Below, piece after piece: positions 1 to 11,758 of a stretch of DNA of 64,000 nucleotides; the first letter of the stretch is position 1, and each line of letters starts with the position of its first letter. The notes under the pieces were generated by a model, which saw nothing but the letters and a program-made list of their open reading frames with translations, searched no databases and was not told the origin of the DNA. A program made the position numbers and the translations under genes. Source of the DNA: Schistosoma mansoni (lineage: Eukaryota; Platyhelminthes; Trematoda; Strigeidida; Schistosomatidae); the NCBI RefSeq assembly GCF_000237925.1, contig NC_031496.1, positions 14,396,589-14,460,588 on the forward strand. The letters run 5' to 3'.

Positions 1-1396
1 TATACGACATAGTAGTGGTTTCTTATTTGTTATTGTTTTCGGCACAGAAGTACATGCATACTAAACCCGAACACAAAATACACACACACATACCAACAGA
101 CAATGAGAAAGACCGAAATCAATCTTCATTCAAACATAGTCTATTATTTTCGACGTTGCTATATTACTTATAATCCTTAAGGTTCAGTTCAAATACTAAT
201 ACAAATGTTAAGAAAATAATATAAGATGCTTTTACAGCGGAAAATTTCTGCGTTAACAAAAATTTTTTGTACATGTAAAGATTCATTTCTGTATATTACT
301 GAAGTATGTATTGCATACTGTTTGATGGTTCTTAGTATTCATATATACCCTACTCTACACATTTGCCTAATCATATCACAAATGATTAGATCTAATATAA
401 TTTTGTTCATTTTTAACATTTTTCTATTGTTATTATTATTATTTTCCTTAATTTTCTTTTAATGCATCGATCCATTAAAACCTTCCCACTTAGACGTATA
501 TCATAATCAATTGAGATTAATGAATAAAAAGTAAGCTGTATTCTGTACTTGAAATGATTCGTGATTGAATGTATTCGTAACTCTCTCTTCATAAGGGATA
601 GTAAAATACTTGAACAATAAATGTCTCTTTTATGATCATGAGAAATGTGTATTTTAGTTCATGGCAATGTGTAACGTTTAATTACCGGCTTTACAAACAA
701 TAAATATCAATAAAAGTAGTTACATAGAAAGTTTGTAGAGACTGTTGAATTTTACATTCAATATTCTGTATTGATTTTAGTTAGATAACTACTGTAAACC
801 AGGAAGCACTGGATAATTGTTTCATCTTAGTTGCATGTTCATGATTACATTGAGCGTTGAACCGGGGACTTTGACGCCTCTTATGACGAACGCTTAATCT
901 TAGAAATAGTTTTATTCAACTAGGACCAATTAAAGAAAGTTAATGTCCATTTGGAATCCACTATAATTGATATCATTTAAGAAATTCTAGTGTGTATGAG
1001 TCTTGGCTTCGATATTTATTTTCTTTAAAATTCATAAATAGACAATGTTACTAGATAGTAGTAACTTTGACCGAATTTAGGTATTGTTTTATCAACTGAG
1101 TATTCAACACTTTGACACGGAATATTTCAATCCTACATCATCCTTAATAGTTTATCCTTTGATTACTAACATTTTTTGTACCATTGACTTATAAGTTCAC
1201 TTTGTTGATATCATCGTTACTGCTAGTCTGTCTTAGTTATATGTATGATGATTTGTTTTTATTAAAGAAATAGGAAAACATGTTTTCTTTTCATAATCAA
1301 AAACAATTAGTTAAGTAGCTGTGTAAGTTAATGAAATATCATAGTTAAGCAATTCTGAAGCTTTACTTTATATTTATATTTCTTTTAAATTCAGTT
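1..1396. other. AT-rich intergenic DNA
   Basis: No coding region can be supported here. The short open frames are rich in Leu, Ile and Phe, as expected from AT-rich random sequence. The only recognisable item is the decayed SINE at 790-908. Confidence 0.6.
790..908 (-). repeat. Decayed tRNA-headed SINE remnant
   Basis: The plus strand keeps the landmarks of the window's SINE in order: a 'ggaagcactgga' block, a 'tttcatctta' block where the hammerhead GAAAC arm normally lies, then a B-box-like block (gttgaaccggggactt) and a 'cgcttaatct' block matching the tRNA-like head of the copy at 48165-48500. Many substitutions suggest an old copy. The hammerhead core itself is not preserved. Confidence 0.45.
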
Positions 1397-2215
1397 GGTC
1401 ATCCTTTTGTGTCTGCTTCCGATTCTTGGCGCAGTATGTTCTTTGGTCTTCTTCTTTTCCGTTTTCCTTCAGGATTCCAAGTTAGCGCTTGCCTCTTGAT
1501 GTACTTTGATTCTTTTTGTGTCCCAGAACCTCCTGACACGTTGAAGTCAGTGTTTATTTGATTCCTTTCCAATTTTCCTCCATAATAGTTTCTTCAAGCA
1601 GATCTTGTAAGGCTTGAAACCTGTTGTTGAGAGTCATCTTAAATTCATTGAGTTTGTTAGTATCTTGAAGGAAGGCTTTATTGAACCTTTGTACTTCTGT
1701 TTCCCCATTTTGTCTCATAATATCTTCATACTCGGTGTTATCCATTTCGACTTTGGCCCCTACCTCCCGGACCAGGATGGTCAGGTCTCTTCCTGGATAC
1801 TTCTCTATGATCGATTGAAGCTCCTCGTAAAAATGATCTTTATCGTCATCGTCGCTATCTTTGGTGGGTGCATAACATTGGATGACATTCATTGTGATTC
1901 CTTCCTTCTTTGTTTTGAAGGATGTTTTGATGATCCCGGATCCATGAGATTCTTGTAAGTGCTTTATGTGCTTCTTTAGACAGCATCAGAACGACTGCCT
2001 GAGTATGCGGAGCATTTTCCTCTTTGTGACCAGAGTACAGCAACATCTCTTCGGAATTTATCCTTTTCTGTATGGCTTGGATCCATGTGTTTCGCTGATT
2101 CTGAGCACCGTCAAGTTGTATCTCTTTATTTCTGCAGCTATTTGATTGGTTCTCTTTTTCTTCCACATAGTCTGAACATTCTATGTGCCCATAAAAAGTG
2201 TTGTTTAACAAATAT
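1397..2215 (-). mobile_element. SR2/RTE-like LINE fragment, internally deleted
   Basis: On the minus strand this carries pieces of the schistosome RTE-type endonuclease-reverse transcriptase. The segment near 1990-2060 reads EEMLLYSGHKEENAPHTQ, the next begins MNVIQCYAPTKDSDDDDKDH (apurinic endonuclease core) and includes the degraded GDLNAKVG site as REVGAKV. Endonuclease sequence then jumps to the linker (QRFNKAFLQDTNKLNEFK) and from there, near 1500, straight to the C-terminal tail ([19 protein letters not shown]). The whole reverse transcriptase is missing. At least two internal deletions plus frame shifts make it a dead copy. It is a different family from the LINE at 41479-45415. Other pieces of the same family lie at 39285-39545 and 50235-50960. 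Confidence 0.85.
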
Positions 2216-4400
2216 AACTGGTTTAAGAAAATATATGGAATTAGTTAATACCAGCATAGATTTCTAGTTAGATTATTAGACAGGGGAAGATTTCCTAATG
2301 AAATAACAATAAGAATATTGTTTTAAATGTGCATATTTATTTAATAATTTCTCATAGTCAGTAATTGTGATTCATATTGTTTGAAAACATATGTTCATTT
2401 TATGTAGTTCTAAGATCTGAGAAAAAAAAACACATTTCTGTTACTCAACGTTATTAAGATCACTGTTGTTGTTACCATAATCAGTTAGTAGTTTCTTTTA
2501 AAATCATCATTCTATTCAGCAAAAAAGAGATTTTAATTCTATTTTATTTAATAATAAGCATAATTCTGCTATCATGATGATACATGTAGATGTATCTTAA
2601 AAAACGATAATAAATGGGAAAAAACAAAAGCACTAATTAATTTGTAAGCTTTTACACTCCTTTGGTTTTTATAAGTAGTTGCCTCTATTTTGGAACTTAA
2701 TGACATATATATATATATGGAGAGGTAGTAGTAGGTCAATGAACATATACAACAAATATGGCGATAGTATAACGTATAGTGTGAATACTCACGAGGATAG
2801 GAAAAAGAAGTGCTTTATAATGTAGAGAAGCATTAAATTCTCTATTTCACATTGCAGACATACCGTACAGACTCACACACTAAATAATGCTACTGTATAC
2901 ATACAACACATAGGATCATTTTTCACTTAGTCTGTTTTAGCAATGGTTGGATGGAAGCACACACACACACATATATATATTGTATATTATGTGAAAAGCA
3001 GTAATATAAGTTTAGTTTTATTATTTGGAAGCTGTGTTAGAGTGAGTGAGTGAGTAGGTAGGATAGGATTCCAAGAAATTTCCATTTATTTATCAGTATT
3101 GAGGAGAGCACAGGTCATCTGTTCTAGCGCTCAAGTAAAAATAAATCTGTGTGTGGGTGTATGGGATAAATATGAAAAGGGAGGAAAAGAATTAATCAAT
3201 GAACTTATCTCATGAACAAAAGTAGTAGAGTGGGAAAGACAGAGAAACTGGTATTCTCTGATAGGAAAACAGAAGAGAAACTGCTCTATTTATTTATTTA
3301 TTTATTCTGATCGATTCGTGCCATTCACGTGGTTTGGCGTGGCGTTGTGTATATATCATGTAACATTCTGCCCGGTTATCATAATGATGCTTAAGCAAAA
3401 TTGACCAATCATAAATTTCTATAGATTGAAAATGAGCTGAAATGAAAAGTAGTTTTAGTTATATAGAGTGGGACTATTTTAACCAGAAATGATGGGTGTG
3501 CCTTCGTAGGAAGCATATAATTATACAAAATATATGTACAGATTACTTACACACGGGTGCTACATTTATAGACATACACTTAAAAATTGATTCGAACAAC
3601 CATTGTGGATGTTGATGAGAATAGGACGAATTTTTAGAGTTGTTAATTTGAACTGTAAATACTTAAGTTGCAAGCTAATCACCATTGTCTATGGGCACAA
3701 AATAGGGAAGCTCGGTTTAAAATGCTAAGAGACAGAATGTGAACTACATTTAGATTGCGTGTAAGAATGTGTAATCTTAGCAATTCATTAGATGGTATTT
3801 TATGGTATAAAACTAATGATTTAAACAGAACTTTTGTTGTCGAACATTTTGTTTGTGCAATAGAGGCACTTATATATGGAAAAATAGATTACCTAACTTC
3901 TAATTATCAGTATCACATTAATTTCAGTAAACCATCCATTTTATGCCAACAATCAAAGTAAAGTTGGTTCGGACATTTCAGTAACTTTATTCTCATAACA
4001 CCATACTAATACTACTGACTGTTTTGAAGTTCCAGTCATAAATTTAGGGCATCATGCTAGAGAATTAAGCACGGTGTTTCATTAAAGTTACAAATGTGTT
4101 CAGTCTCTTCATTAAAAAGTACCTACTGATTCGATTTGAAATAAGGTTTTAAATATGAATAATCACACTATATTTAAAAAGGTTTTGACATGATACATCC
4201 CATCCATGTTGGCTAGTTAGTTGACAAAAATGATAAATATATTTTTATTATCATACATTCATTTACGAAAGTATCTTAGTATACTTTTCTTATACTCATA
4301 TTTTCTGTCTATTGAAAAAGTGTTATGTTTTCATATATGGATACATCTTTTCAGGCAACATAATCTTCCCTTCGTTCATAATAAGTAGTATACATTCATT
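2216..4400. other. Intergenic DNA with short simple repeats
   Basis: No gene is recognisable. The stretch holds short TA runs near 2708-2720 and 2970-2980, a CA run near 2957-2970 and a (TTTA)n run at about 3285-3305. The section at 3000-3300 is purine-rich and could be an old repeat, but I cannot assign a family. Confidence 0.5.
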
Positions 4401-4520
4401 TAGTATTGTTTGTTTGAATCTTCCCATCGATGTGTTAGGACTGCAACTGGTCAGTCTCTAATTGGCATACGTGCATACTGTGCGTATTGCCTCGATATAG
4501 CCTTAATTCACAAGGATTGT

Positions 4521-4644
4521 AAGCAAAGATGGATAGTGGCTAGCAGTGGAAACTCTGAGATGCAGGTACATCCAGCTGACGAGTCCCAAGTAGGACGAAA
4601 CGCGCGTCCTGGATTCAACTGCTAGCCACTATTCATCTTTGCTT
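4521..4644. repeat. 27-nt inverted repeat enclosing a hammerhead
   Basis: The left arm 4521-4547 and right arm 4618-4644 are reverse complements with one mismatch. The 70-nt space between them carries the hammerhead. A transcript would form a long helix continuous with hammerhead stem I. Confidence 0.9.
4570..4614 (+). ncRNA. Hammerhead ribozyme, canonical core
   Basis: All conserved hammerhead elements are present in order. Stem I is ATCCAG (4570-4575) pairing with CTGGAT (4609-4614). The core CTGACGA is at 4576-4582. Stem II is GTCC/GGAC (4583-4586, 4593-4596) with a short loop, followed by GAAA (4597-4600). Stem III is the self-complementary ACGCGCGT (4600-4607), and the cleavage-site C17 is at 4608. 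No core residue is altered, so cleavage after 4608 is predicted. The very short stem III is known for schistosome hammerheads and favours cleavage as a dimer. The base-level match is direct; activity is inferred. Confidence 0.9.
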
Positions 4645-4879
4645 AAAATAGTATACATGTTTCAGTTAAGACGTAATGGAAAAAAATGCGGGTTCGGTTG
4701 TATAATTCATTCAAAAATTCAGATTTTCTTAGATAATAAAACTCATCAATTGTGGTATGGGTGGACTGCTGTTACGAGGTCCAGATTACGAAGTAATATT
4801 AACGTCCGATACATTTGCGGATTTACTGCTTTTCTTCTTAAAATAATTAACTTCTCCCAAGATTTCTTAGTTTTTTAGA

Positions 4880-5790
4880 CAACTGCATGTTTGAATTTCA
4901 TATATTTTCCCATAGCACTAAGCCTTATTACTATTTCTGTCATTTTATTTATTGGCTTGCAGTTGGAGAATATTCATCAAATATTTTTAAGATTGCTGAA
5001 TGATGAACTACTCTTTTTCTGACTAGATTCAGAAGGAAGGCACGAGTTTAAGGTCTATATCGTCTTTGGATTGGGACATTTACTACTCATACCTAGCCAC
5101 ATACTACCCGTACACTTGATACTGGCTAAAATATGAGTAGGTTTTAAAAATGATAGAAGCGGCCAAACCAGGATGTGATATTTATCCGTGAAATCGTTTA
5201 CTACTGATCTGTTTTGTGTTTAGGGTAACAAAATTTCTGTTTGTGATCTTCTTGATAGTGGTAGTCAGTAATTGAATTCATCAAATAACACAATTCATAG
5301 TTGATCTCAATAACATTGATTTATGGGATTCTTTTCCTTTCAAACCTTGCCTTCAAATTTAGTTTGAATCCCTTATTCTTCAGTTCTAATTGTTCTTTTC
5401 GAATCGTATTGTCTTGTTTTTCTTGTCCTGATAGTAACCACCACTATTATTTCTTCCTCTTTAGTATGCATATTGTTATTTCTTTTTTGCTGTGTTGATG
5501 TGGTGTAGCGATTTGGACAAATGCACATTTGTGTTAGGCTCTACGTTTTTTTGTAGGAATGACTAACTATAAATCATGAGGTTTATTAACTCATATACTA
5601 AAATGCAATTTTTCATAAGCCCTGAGACTGTACTACCTAAGATCTCACTTCTTTTATGTTTGTTTTTAAACATTATTTGTTCACCGGTCATCAGTTTGCT
5701 AACAGAATGTACTTTAAAAGAGAAGTTTTATCGAGTTTTATTAATTTTATATTGAATAGTTCGCAGGATTTATTACTTGTATGGGTTCCC
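4880..5790. other. Intergenic DNA, nothing recognised
   Basis: AT-rich sequence. The small open frames here have no recognisable domain, and no repeat landmark seen elsewhere in the window recurs. Confidence 0.5.
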
Positions 5791-5794
5791 ACTA

Positions 5795-6262
5795 TTTATT
5801 ATTTAATTTTATTTAAACACATAAATATTGGTCCAAGGAAGCACCAGGTACATATGCACCACACCAATCTCATTTGATTTGTGAGGGCTATGGTACTGCC
5901 TGGGTGCCCAAGCCGAAGCAGGTGGTTTTCTTAGGGGCCCACACCCGGAGCCTTTGACCTAAAGGTCTGATTCACAAGGCAGAGGAGCATCGTGAGGAGG
6001 TGCAGTCTCATGATAGCCGGTGACCAACGATTGATTCGTACGCCATTTGTTCCCTCAGGATACTGGAGCCCATGTGCACCATTGGTTTGGAGTCAGGGTT
6101 TTCCAACCCCCCTAGGTGGACTAGCCTTGTCCACCAACCCGGTTAAAGCGCCAGTCATTCGCTTTTCGTCCTCTCAGTTTTGTAAACAACACCCCCGCCA
6201 CGAGAAGGCAGTAAGTAGGACTTCCCTGGCAGAGGCTATATACGCGTAGCCATACGTGTCCC
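5795..6262 (-). mobile_element. RTE-LINE deletion derivative, 5'-truncated
   Basis: Reading on the minus strand, this is the 5' untranslated block of the full-length LINE at 41479-41930 joined directly to that LINE's last ~60 bases (the 'gtgcatatgtacctggtgct' region and an A/T-rich tail). No ORF sequence lies between. The fusion point is the same as in the copies at 33614, 34958 and 54497. This copy stops at about 6262 and lacks the outermost ~80 bases of the 5' end. Confidence 0.8.
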
Positions 6263-6880
6263 CACTAAATAATCATCGACTTGGAAAATATATATGCACA
6301 TACTTTAAGTGTTTATCATTATATCTTTATATTGATTCATCATTTATTAGACCATCTTGAATAGCCCTGGTTTGACAGACCAAATCTCTATCCATCTGGT
6401 AGAAGTTGAAAAAAGTGAAACTTGATCACAAGATATACTGATTATCGTTTTGTTAAAATAATACTCTCGTTTTTTTTGTTTCGGTTCGATGGGAAAAAAT
6501 TTATAAACTATCATTATTAAAGAAATAGAATCACAATCCGTTTCACAGTTAAAACAATGAAAGTAGTGAAAGTTTTTCATGACAAGTAATTCAGTCATTA
6601 ATGTGAAATAAATTTTATCAATTAGAAATGTTTTTTTTTTCATTTTCAAGTTAAATAGAATTAGTATTAACTATCATTAGTATGGAATAAGGTTAATGAC
6701 AGTAAAGTGTACTTAAAAGTTATTTTTCAACTGGGTAGCAGGTTCAATCCCCAGTCTACTTATTTCGGTTTCAACAACTAAGTAATATTGTTAACCACCA
6801 CACAATTAAACAGCTATTACAAATATTTTAAAAACAATTTTATTTAAGGGGTTTTTTTGTGGAGATTTTTAGTAATTGAT

Positions 6881-7080
6881 ATATATAGTTGAAATCGTGA
6901 GTCAATTGAGGCTAGACCACCGTGGAAAACCTGGAAGCACTAGACGGCTGTTTCGTCCTATTGTGCAACGTGGATACGCACTACTGAGGAGTCCCATAAT
7001 AGGACGAAACGGCCATCCAGTGCTTCCAGGTTTTTCATGGTGGTCTAGCTTCAATTGACTCACGATCTCAACTATATATA
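6881..7080. repeat. 200-bp snap-back of the hammerhead SINE tail
   Basis: The segment is a near-perfect palindrome. The left arm (about 6881-6965) and right arm (about 6995-7080) are both the SINE 3' body, 'ggtctagcttcaattgactc' and flanking sequence, ending outward in TATATA. About 30 nt at the centre are unpaired. Only the right arm retains the full hammerhead core. The two open frames on opposite strands here merely mirror one another. Confidence 0.85.
6978..7023 (+). ncRNA. Hammerhead ribozyme, near-canonical
   Basis: The core CTGAGGA is at 6984-6990, stem II GTCC/GGAC at 6991-7005, GAAA at 7006-7009 and C17 at 7017. Stem I is GCACTA with CAGTGC (one mismatch next to the core). Stem III is ACGG/CCAT (one mismatch). 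The catalytic core is intact but both outer stems are weakened, so activity is uncertain. The variant has a GGCC-centred stem III, unlike the CGCG-centred one at 4600-4607. Confidence 0.75.
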
Positions 7081-7084
7081 ACAA

Positions 7085-9175
7085 TTTTATTTAGTTCACA
7101 CAAAATGTATGTTGTTGATCCAACAGACCTAAATGATTTATATGTTAAGTAATAAAGAATGCTTCAACAATTGAATTAACAATATTATCATTTGAATAAA
7201 TTAACATTTGCTCATCTTATCATAATCAATTAATGGGAGAGTTTATAAATATACTTAATATTTTTCACTACTACTAATATTATAATAATAATAGAATATT
7301 TGTGTATTTTTTTTCTCTTTTTTTTGATAAATTAGCTACTCAAACACAATATATGAAGACAAAACATCATTTATACATTATGCATGATGGTCGTATTAAT
7401 ATGTGCGCTTTAACTACAAACAATATTGAGCATATTGCACAAGCTATACACGATACGGTCATTAATGTTAAAGAATAATCACTGGAAATTATGGATAAAA
7501 TTTTGTTTAGGTTAAATAAAGAAAGAACAGAATACAGAATATATGTTTGGTTATTTTCCTCTTTGATGTTAGTTACGATTTTCATATATTTATTCTTTTT
7601 TTGAACGGAAGATTAAAGAAATTAACAGTTGCTTGCCCTTTCTTCTTCTTCTTCATCACTATATTGACGTCGTCATCATCATCATCATGACACAATATTC
7701 CTTAGTTTTATCATGTTAGTTTTCACCATTCATTTTTCCGTTGATATATTTCTTTCATCCTACTGTATTTCTTATACCATTGGTGTATTATACACAATGT
7801 GTTTCTTTATTAATATAACCATTTTTTTCTTATTCTTAGTACATTTATATATGATTGAATATTTGTAGTATTTTTATATTAGTTACTATCACTACTATTA
7901 ATGATTGAGATGGTAGATTATATTTTCCTTTTTTTACTGCACTATTTCTCATTCTTTTTGTGTAAGGTTAGGATATTGTATTTTTATTGACAGCATCTAC
8001 TAATAAATGCACGAATAGCCAGTAGTATAAGAAGTTTTGGAAGTATATGTTTTTCATTTTTATCGCAAATTAAATAAATAAGTTTGTATCTTCTCGATGT
8101 TTTCCTTGTTCATTTTTATAATTCCGTATCAACATTACATACATGTTGACAATATTGTTTCAAGTTAAAAAACTGTATTCAATAAGATGTAATAAATTAT
8201 ACCCTGAAAGTAGGTAGATACTCGTTGGGCACAGATGTTTACTGTGTACTGTAGAATGATTAAATGAAGCCTTCTAGCCCTAGGTTGTTTCACTTAAAAA
8301 TCCGTTAATGGAGCAGTTATTCTAGGTATTTTCGCACTAATTAGAGCTTAAATTTGCTAAAAATGTTCATGTATTTATTCGTATGTTATTGAGAAACGTG
8401 GAGTGATGTGATGGTAGTCTTGTTAAATTGTTAGACGAACACTTTTCAGCAAATGAATTTATTGTTAATTTCTTACGTAAGTTAGCTAATCCGAAAAATA
8501 CGTTATCTAATTTGATCAGTATTTGTCGAATGAGTCCTCAACTAATGCGGTATCTTTCAGTTTAGTTATTAGATGAGCTTTATGTGGACACGTTCACTTT
8601 CATTTACTTCATTATAAGGATAAACTAACTTTTTGACCTCGATAACTAAAGGTGAACAACAACGTATTTGTGATGTGCTCTTATCCACCTATTCATTGGA
8701 CTCGTTTCCCGCAAACTTTTTTTTATGTATGATTAAAGAATGATGCGAAACCTTATACAAATAGTTATAGAAGAATGTGATAGCTAAAAAAACATTTTTT
8801 GAATACATGGTCAGTCAAAATCGTTAGTCGTCAAGTTATTCAACATTAATGCCGTTTGTATTGCAGAATAGAATTAGTAGGGTTTTATGGAATGGGATTT
8901 CGGTTTTGTCACTTGACTGTAGCAAATAACTCTAAAGAATATCTGACACACTCTTACGTATTGGTGTTAATCGCCCAGTTTTTACTTTCAAAATTTAGGA
9001 TATTTCATTGGAAGGGTAACAGATCATGTATTACTAGACAATGTCGCAACTTGAAACGAGGCCGTGCCCATCTTTAGATGGATCATTTGGTTTGTGTTGA
9101 CTATCAATCTACAGTATGAAACTACTGAAAATTAAAAAAATGGACTATTATTGAACTAACTATCCGAGTGGTACA
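7085..9175. other. AT-rich intergenic DNA
   Basis: Very T-rich between 7250 and 8100, with a short ATC run near 7672-7690. No coding domain, RNA gene or repeat family is recognisable. Confidence 0.5.
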
Positions 9176-9394
9176 ATTTCATGGCAGCAGGTCCTAGTAC
9201 TCATCAATGGGATTCGGCATCCCCTATGGATCCCTACCATGAAAAACTAACTATAAGACAACACAAGTCCAGAATTAATTTTATAGCTGATCTATATGGA
9301 ATGCCTAACTTGACAAAGTTGATGACTCTAACATTTAGAACAACAGGTCTTAGTGGTGATATAAACAATATGAGTACTCACAGGGATAGATATT

Positions 9395-9440
9395 CAGCCA
9401 GCTGACAAGTAGTAAGTGGGACGAAATCGGCGTTCTGTAT
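9395..9440 (+). ncRNA. Decayed hammerhead core
   Basis: CTGACAA at 9402-9408 replaces the required CTGANGA (G8 changed to A). It is followed by a degraded stem II ending GGGAC and GAAA (9423-9426), then a 'cggcgttct' block. Without G8 it should not cleave. The flanking sequence back to about 9180 may belong to the same old Sm-alpha-like copy. Confidence 0.55.
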
Positions 9441-9449
9441 ATTTGTTTG

Positions 9450-11757
9450 CCTCATCTATTCATAAGGTTTATGCTGACTCATACTTCCAGCGCTGACTGA
9501 GAAGTGACTAGATATTGTCGTAGCATGAATACTTCAAGTCTGATAATGGTTGGGAAGTATGTACCGATAAGATTTTCAACAAACCTGCCTAGTATTCGAT
9601 ACATTTGCTCTATCATATATGAAGTAAAACATCAAACTATGCGTAAAGTTTACACAATAAGTTTATAACTTGAAAATAAAAACAAGTTGTTTCCTACACG
9701 ACTAATTTACACTGGAATGAATATGGCTAACAAATCGTGGCTCATGGAATGTTTTAAACTTAAAATGTTAAAGACAGTGGTAATTTAAGCTTATCTGAAA
9801 GTCGGACTTGTTAGATTTTCTTGAGGAATGAAACATAAAGTCAACTAAAACGATGGATACTACCGAGATAGGTATGATGTTCGTAACTTCAAGACACCGT
9901 TTTGTAGATCGAGTGGAATCTTTTTGAATTTCCGCTTGTCAATTTCCCACACTATAACTGTTTCCACGATGTTTTTGTCAACAGGAATTAAAAATTAACT
10001 TTGGGATATGAATGGAACTGGGTTATCTCACTTTACTACTTTCGGATTGTACACAGGTGACTAGTATGGTTCAATTTCAGATGGGTACATTTGCCCTTTA
10101 GAACCGATTTTTATACAGATGATCAGTAGACACGATAAACACTTATGCCATAGCTTGGTTTTAAGACCTATCCATATTCTGTCATGCTTATGGGTCTTTC
10201 AATTAAGTAAGAAACAGACCACTAAGACATCATGGAAATCATAATTAGTTAGCGAAATAAGCCTAATTACACTTGTTTTTAAATGCCACCAACTAGTCTT
10301 AGGCTATTATGAACCTTGAATCAACCCTAGTAACTGTTTCCACAATGTTCGAAGACATTTTTTGAAAGCTGAGTTATTTAATCGTTTAGTTGATGAAACT
10401 TTACAGACAATCATTTAAGGAAGATCGACTTGATAATCTAGGTAGAATTCACATAACACAATAAAGCGAGAAATTGTCTTGGCTATATTAAGTGGATAAA
10501 ATTTTGTTGCTCGATGAACAGATAAATGAAGCTTTGTTCGATTAAGTCGAGCATCAAATTGAGTTTTGAGTGTAAGTGACTTTAGATGATCTTGCAGGAC
10601 TTCGGGCAGATATATTCTTCTTTTCTAACTTTCGGACTTTTCACCTCCGATCACAATATTTTTGGCTTCAATTGCTTACAGAATGCCTATCAACAACTCA
10701 ACATTCAGTTTCTTATTGATGTGAATAAACCGCGACTGAAAATTTAAGACTAAACATGTTCAAATTAGTGGAGATGCAGAAATCCAATGTGTAAACTCAA
10801 AGCAATACACATTAAGATTCAGCACTTAATAAATAAGTATAAATTTTATCGTGATATTTGATTGTAGAAACTGTAGGTTTGATAACCTACTTTGTCAGAT
10901 TTCATATATAAAACACAGGGTTAGATTAAAATGTACGTTGCCTCCTGAAGTACGAAACTTTCGCCAATTAGTTTTGCCTTACCACCACTATGTTTGTCTT
11001 GATTCCGTTTACGGGCTTTATCAGGAACCACTTATATAGTCATTAGAATACATCACTATACGACAATAACTAATAGAAGACGATCAAATAGTTTCAAATA
11101 TTGGGTTGATACATTTTTGTCATAAGTGCCAGCAATATTCGGTTAATAAGGATGATCGTAAGAAGTAGGGTCTTTCATACAACCAGTTACTCTACTCAGC
11201 AACCTACCAAATATACAAGATACAATATTATTGCAAGATTAGCATAAACAAAGCTACGCTAACTATAAAGAAAGAAAATAAGATAGTTAAATATAGTCTG
11301 TTTTTTTGGTGTAATTAATAAATATTTCAAACACATAAAATAGTAGAACTTAAATGTACACATCACTAAAATATAGTGGTTTTTGACAGATATATAACTG
11401 ATATACATAGAAATGTTGACTTCAAAACAAATTCGAGCAAAAGACAACACAAAATAAAAGCTAGTTGATGGCAGGCTGAACAATATTGGAAACATTTGGA
11501 TTCTGGAATGTTTTTAAGTGATGAAATAGTAACAAATTACGAAGACAGAACTGAAGACATTTCTCTGCGTTTGTACAACAAATTATCATATTATGTTAAA
11601 ATAATATTCAGTGAAAGTAATGTTCTTTAAACAAGCAGGTAAATATACTTACATAAGAAATGATAATAAATACTTTATACAGCTGTACAGATTATAAGTT
11701 AATTAAACAAATGGGACACTTACATATAGCGACAGTCAAAAGTAATTGTTATAAGAA
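9450..11757. other. Intergenic DNA and 3' flank of the zinc finger gene
   Basis: No gene is recognisable. The lower end lies just past the stop codon of the minus-strand zinc finger gene, and AT-rich sequence with AATAAA-type hexamers on the minus strand around 11650-11700 could serve its polyadenylation. The 9800-11000 stretch has more even base composition and may be an old repeat, but I could not identify it. Confidence 0.45.
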
Positions 11758-11758
11758 G

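Larger units (their letters stand above)
4401..4650 (+). mobile_element. Sm-alpha-type hammerhead SINE copy
   Basis: This copy contains a complete hammerhead core (separate entry) enclosed by 27-nt inverted arms. From knowledge of the family, Sm-alpha repeats of schistosomes are SINE-like, are driven by RNA polymerase III and encode active hammerhead ribozymes. The left part (from about 4410) carries the 'ggactgcaactggtcagtct' block, which I recall as typical of this family. The left arm has the opposite orientation to the right arm, so the copy is a snap-back rather than a simple monomer. Confidence 0.7.

Noticed and set aside
9181-9405. 74-aa plus-strand frame
   Set aside because: It overlaps a decayed hammerhead repeat and has no recognisable domain.
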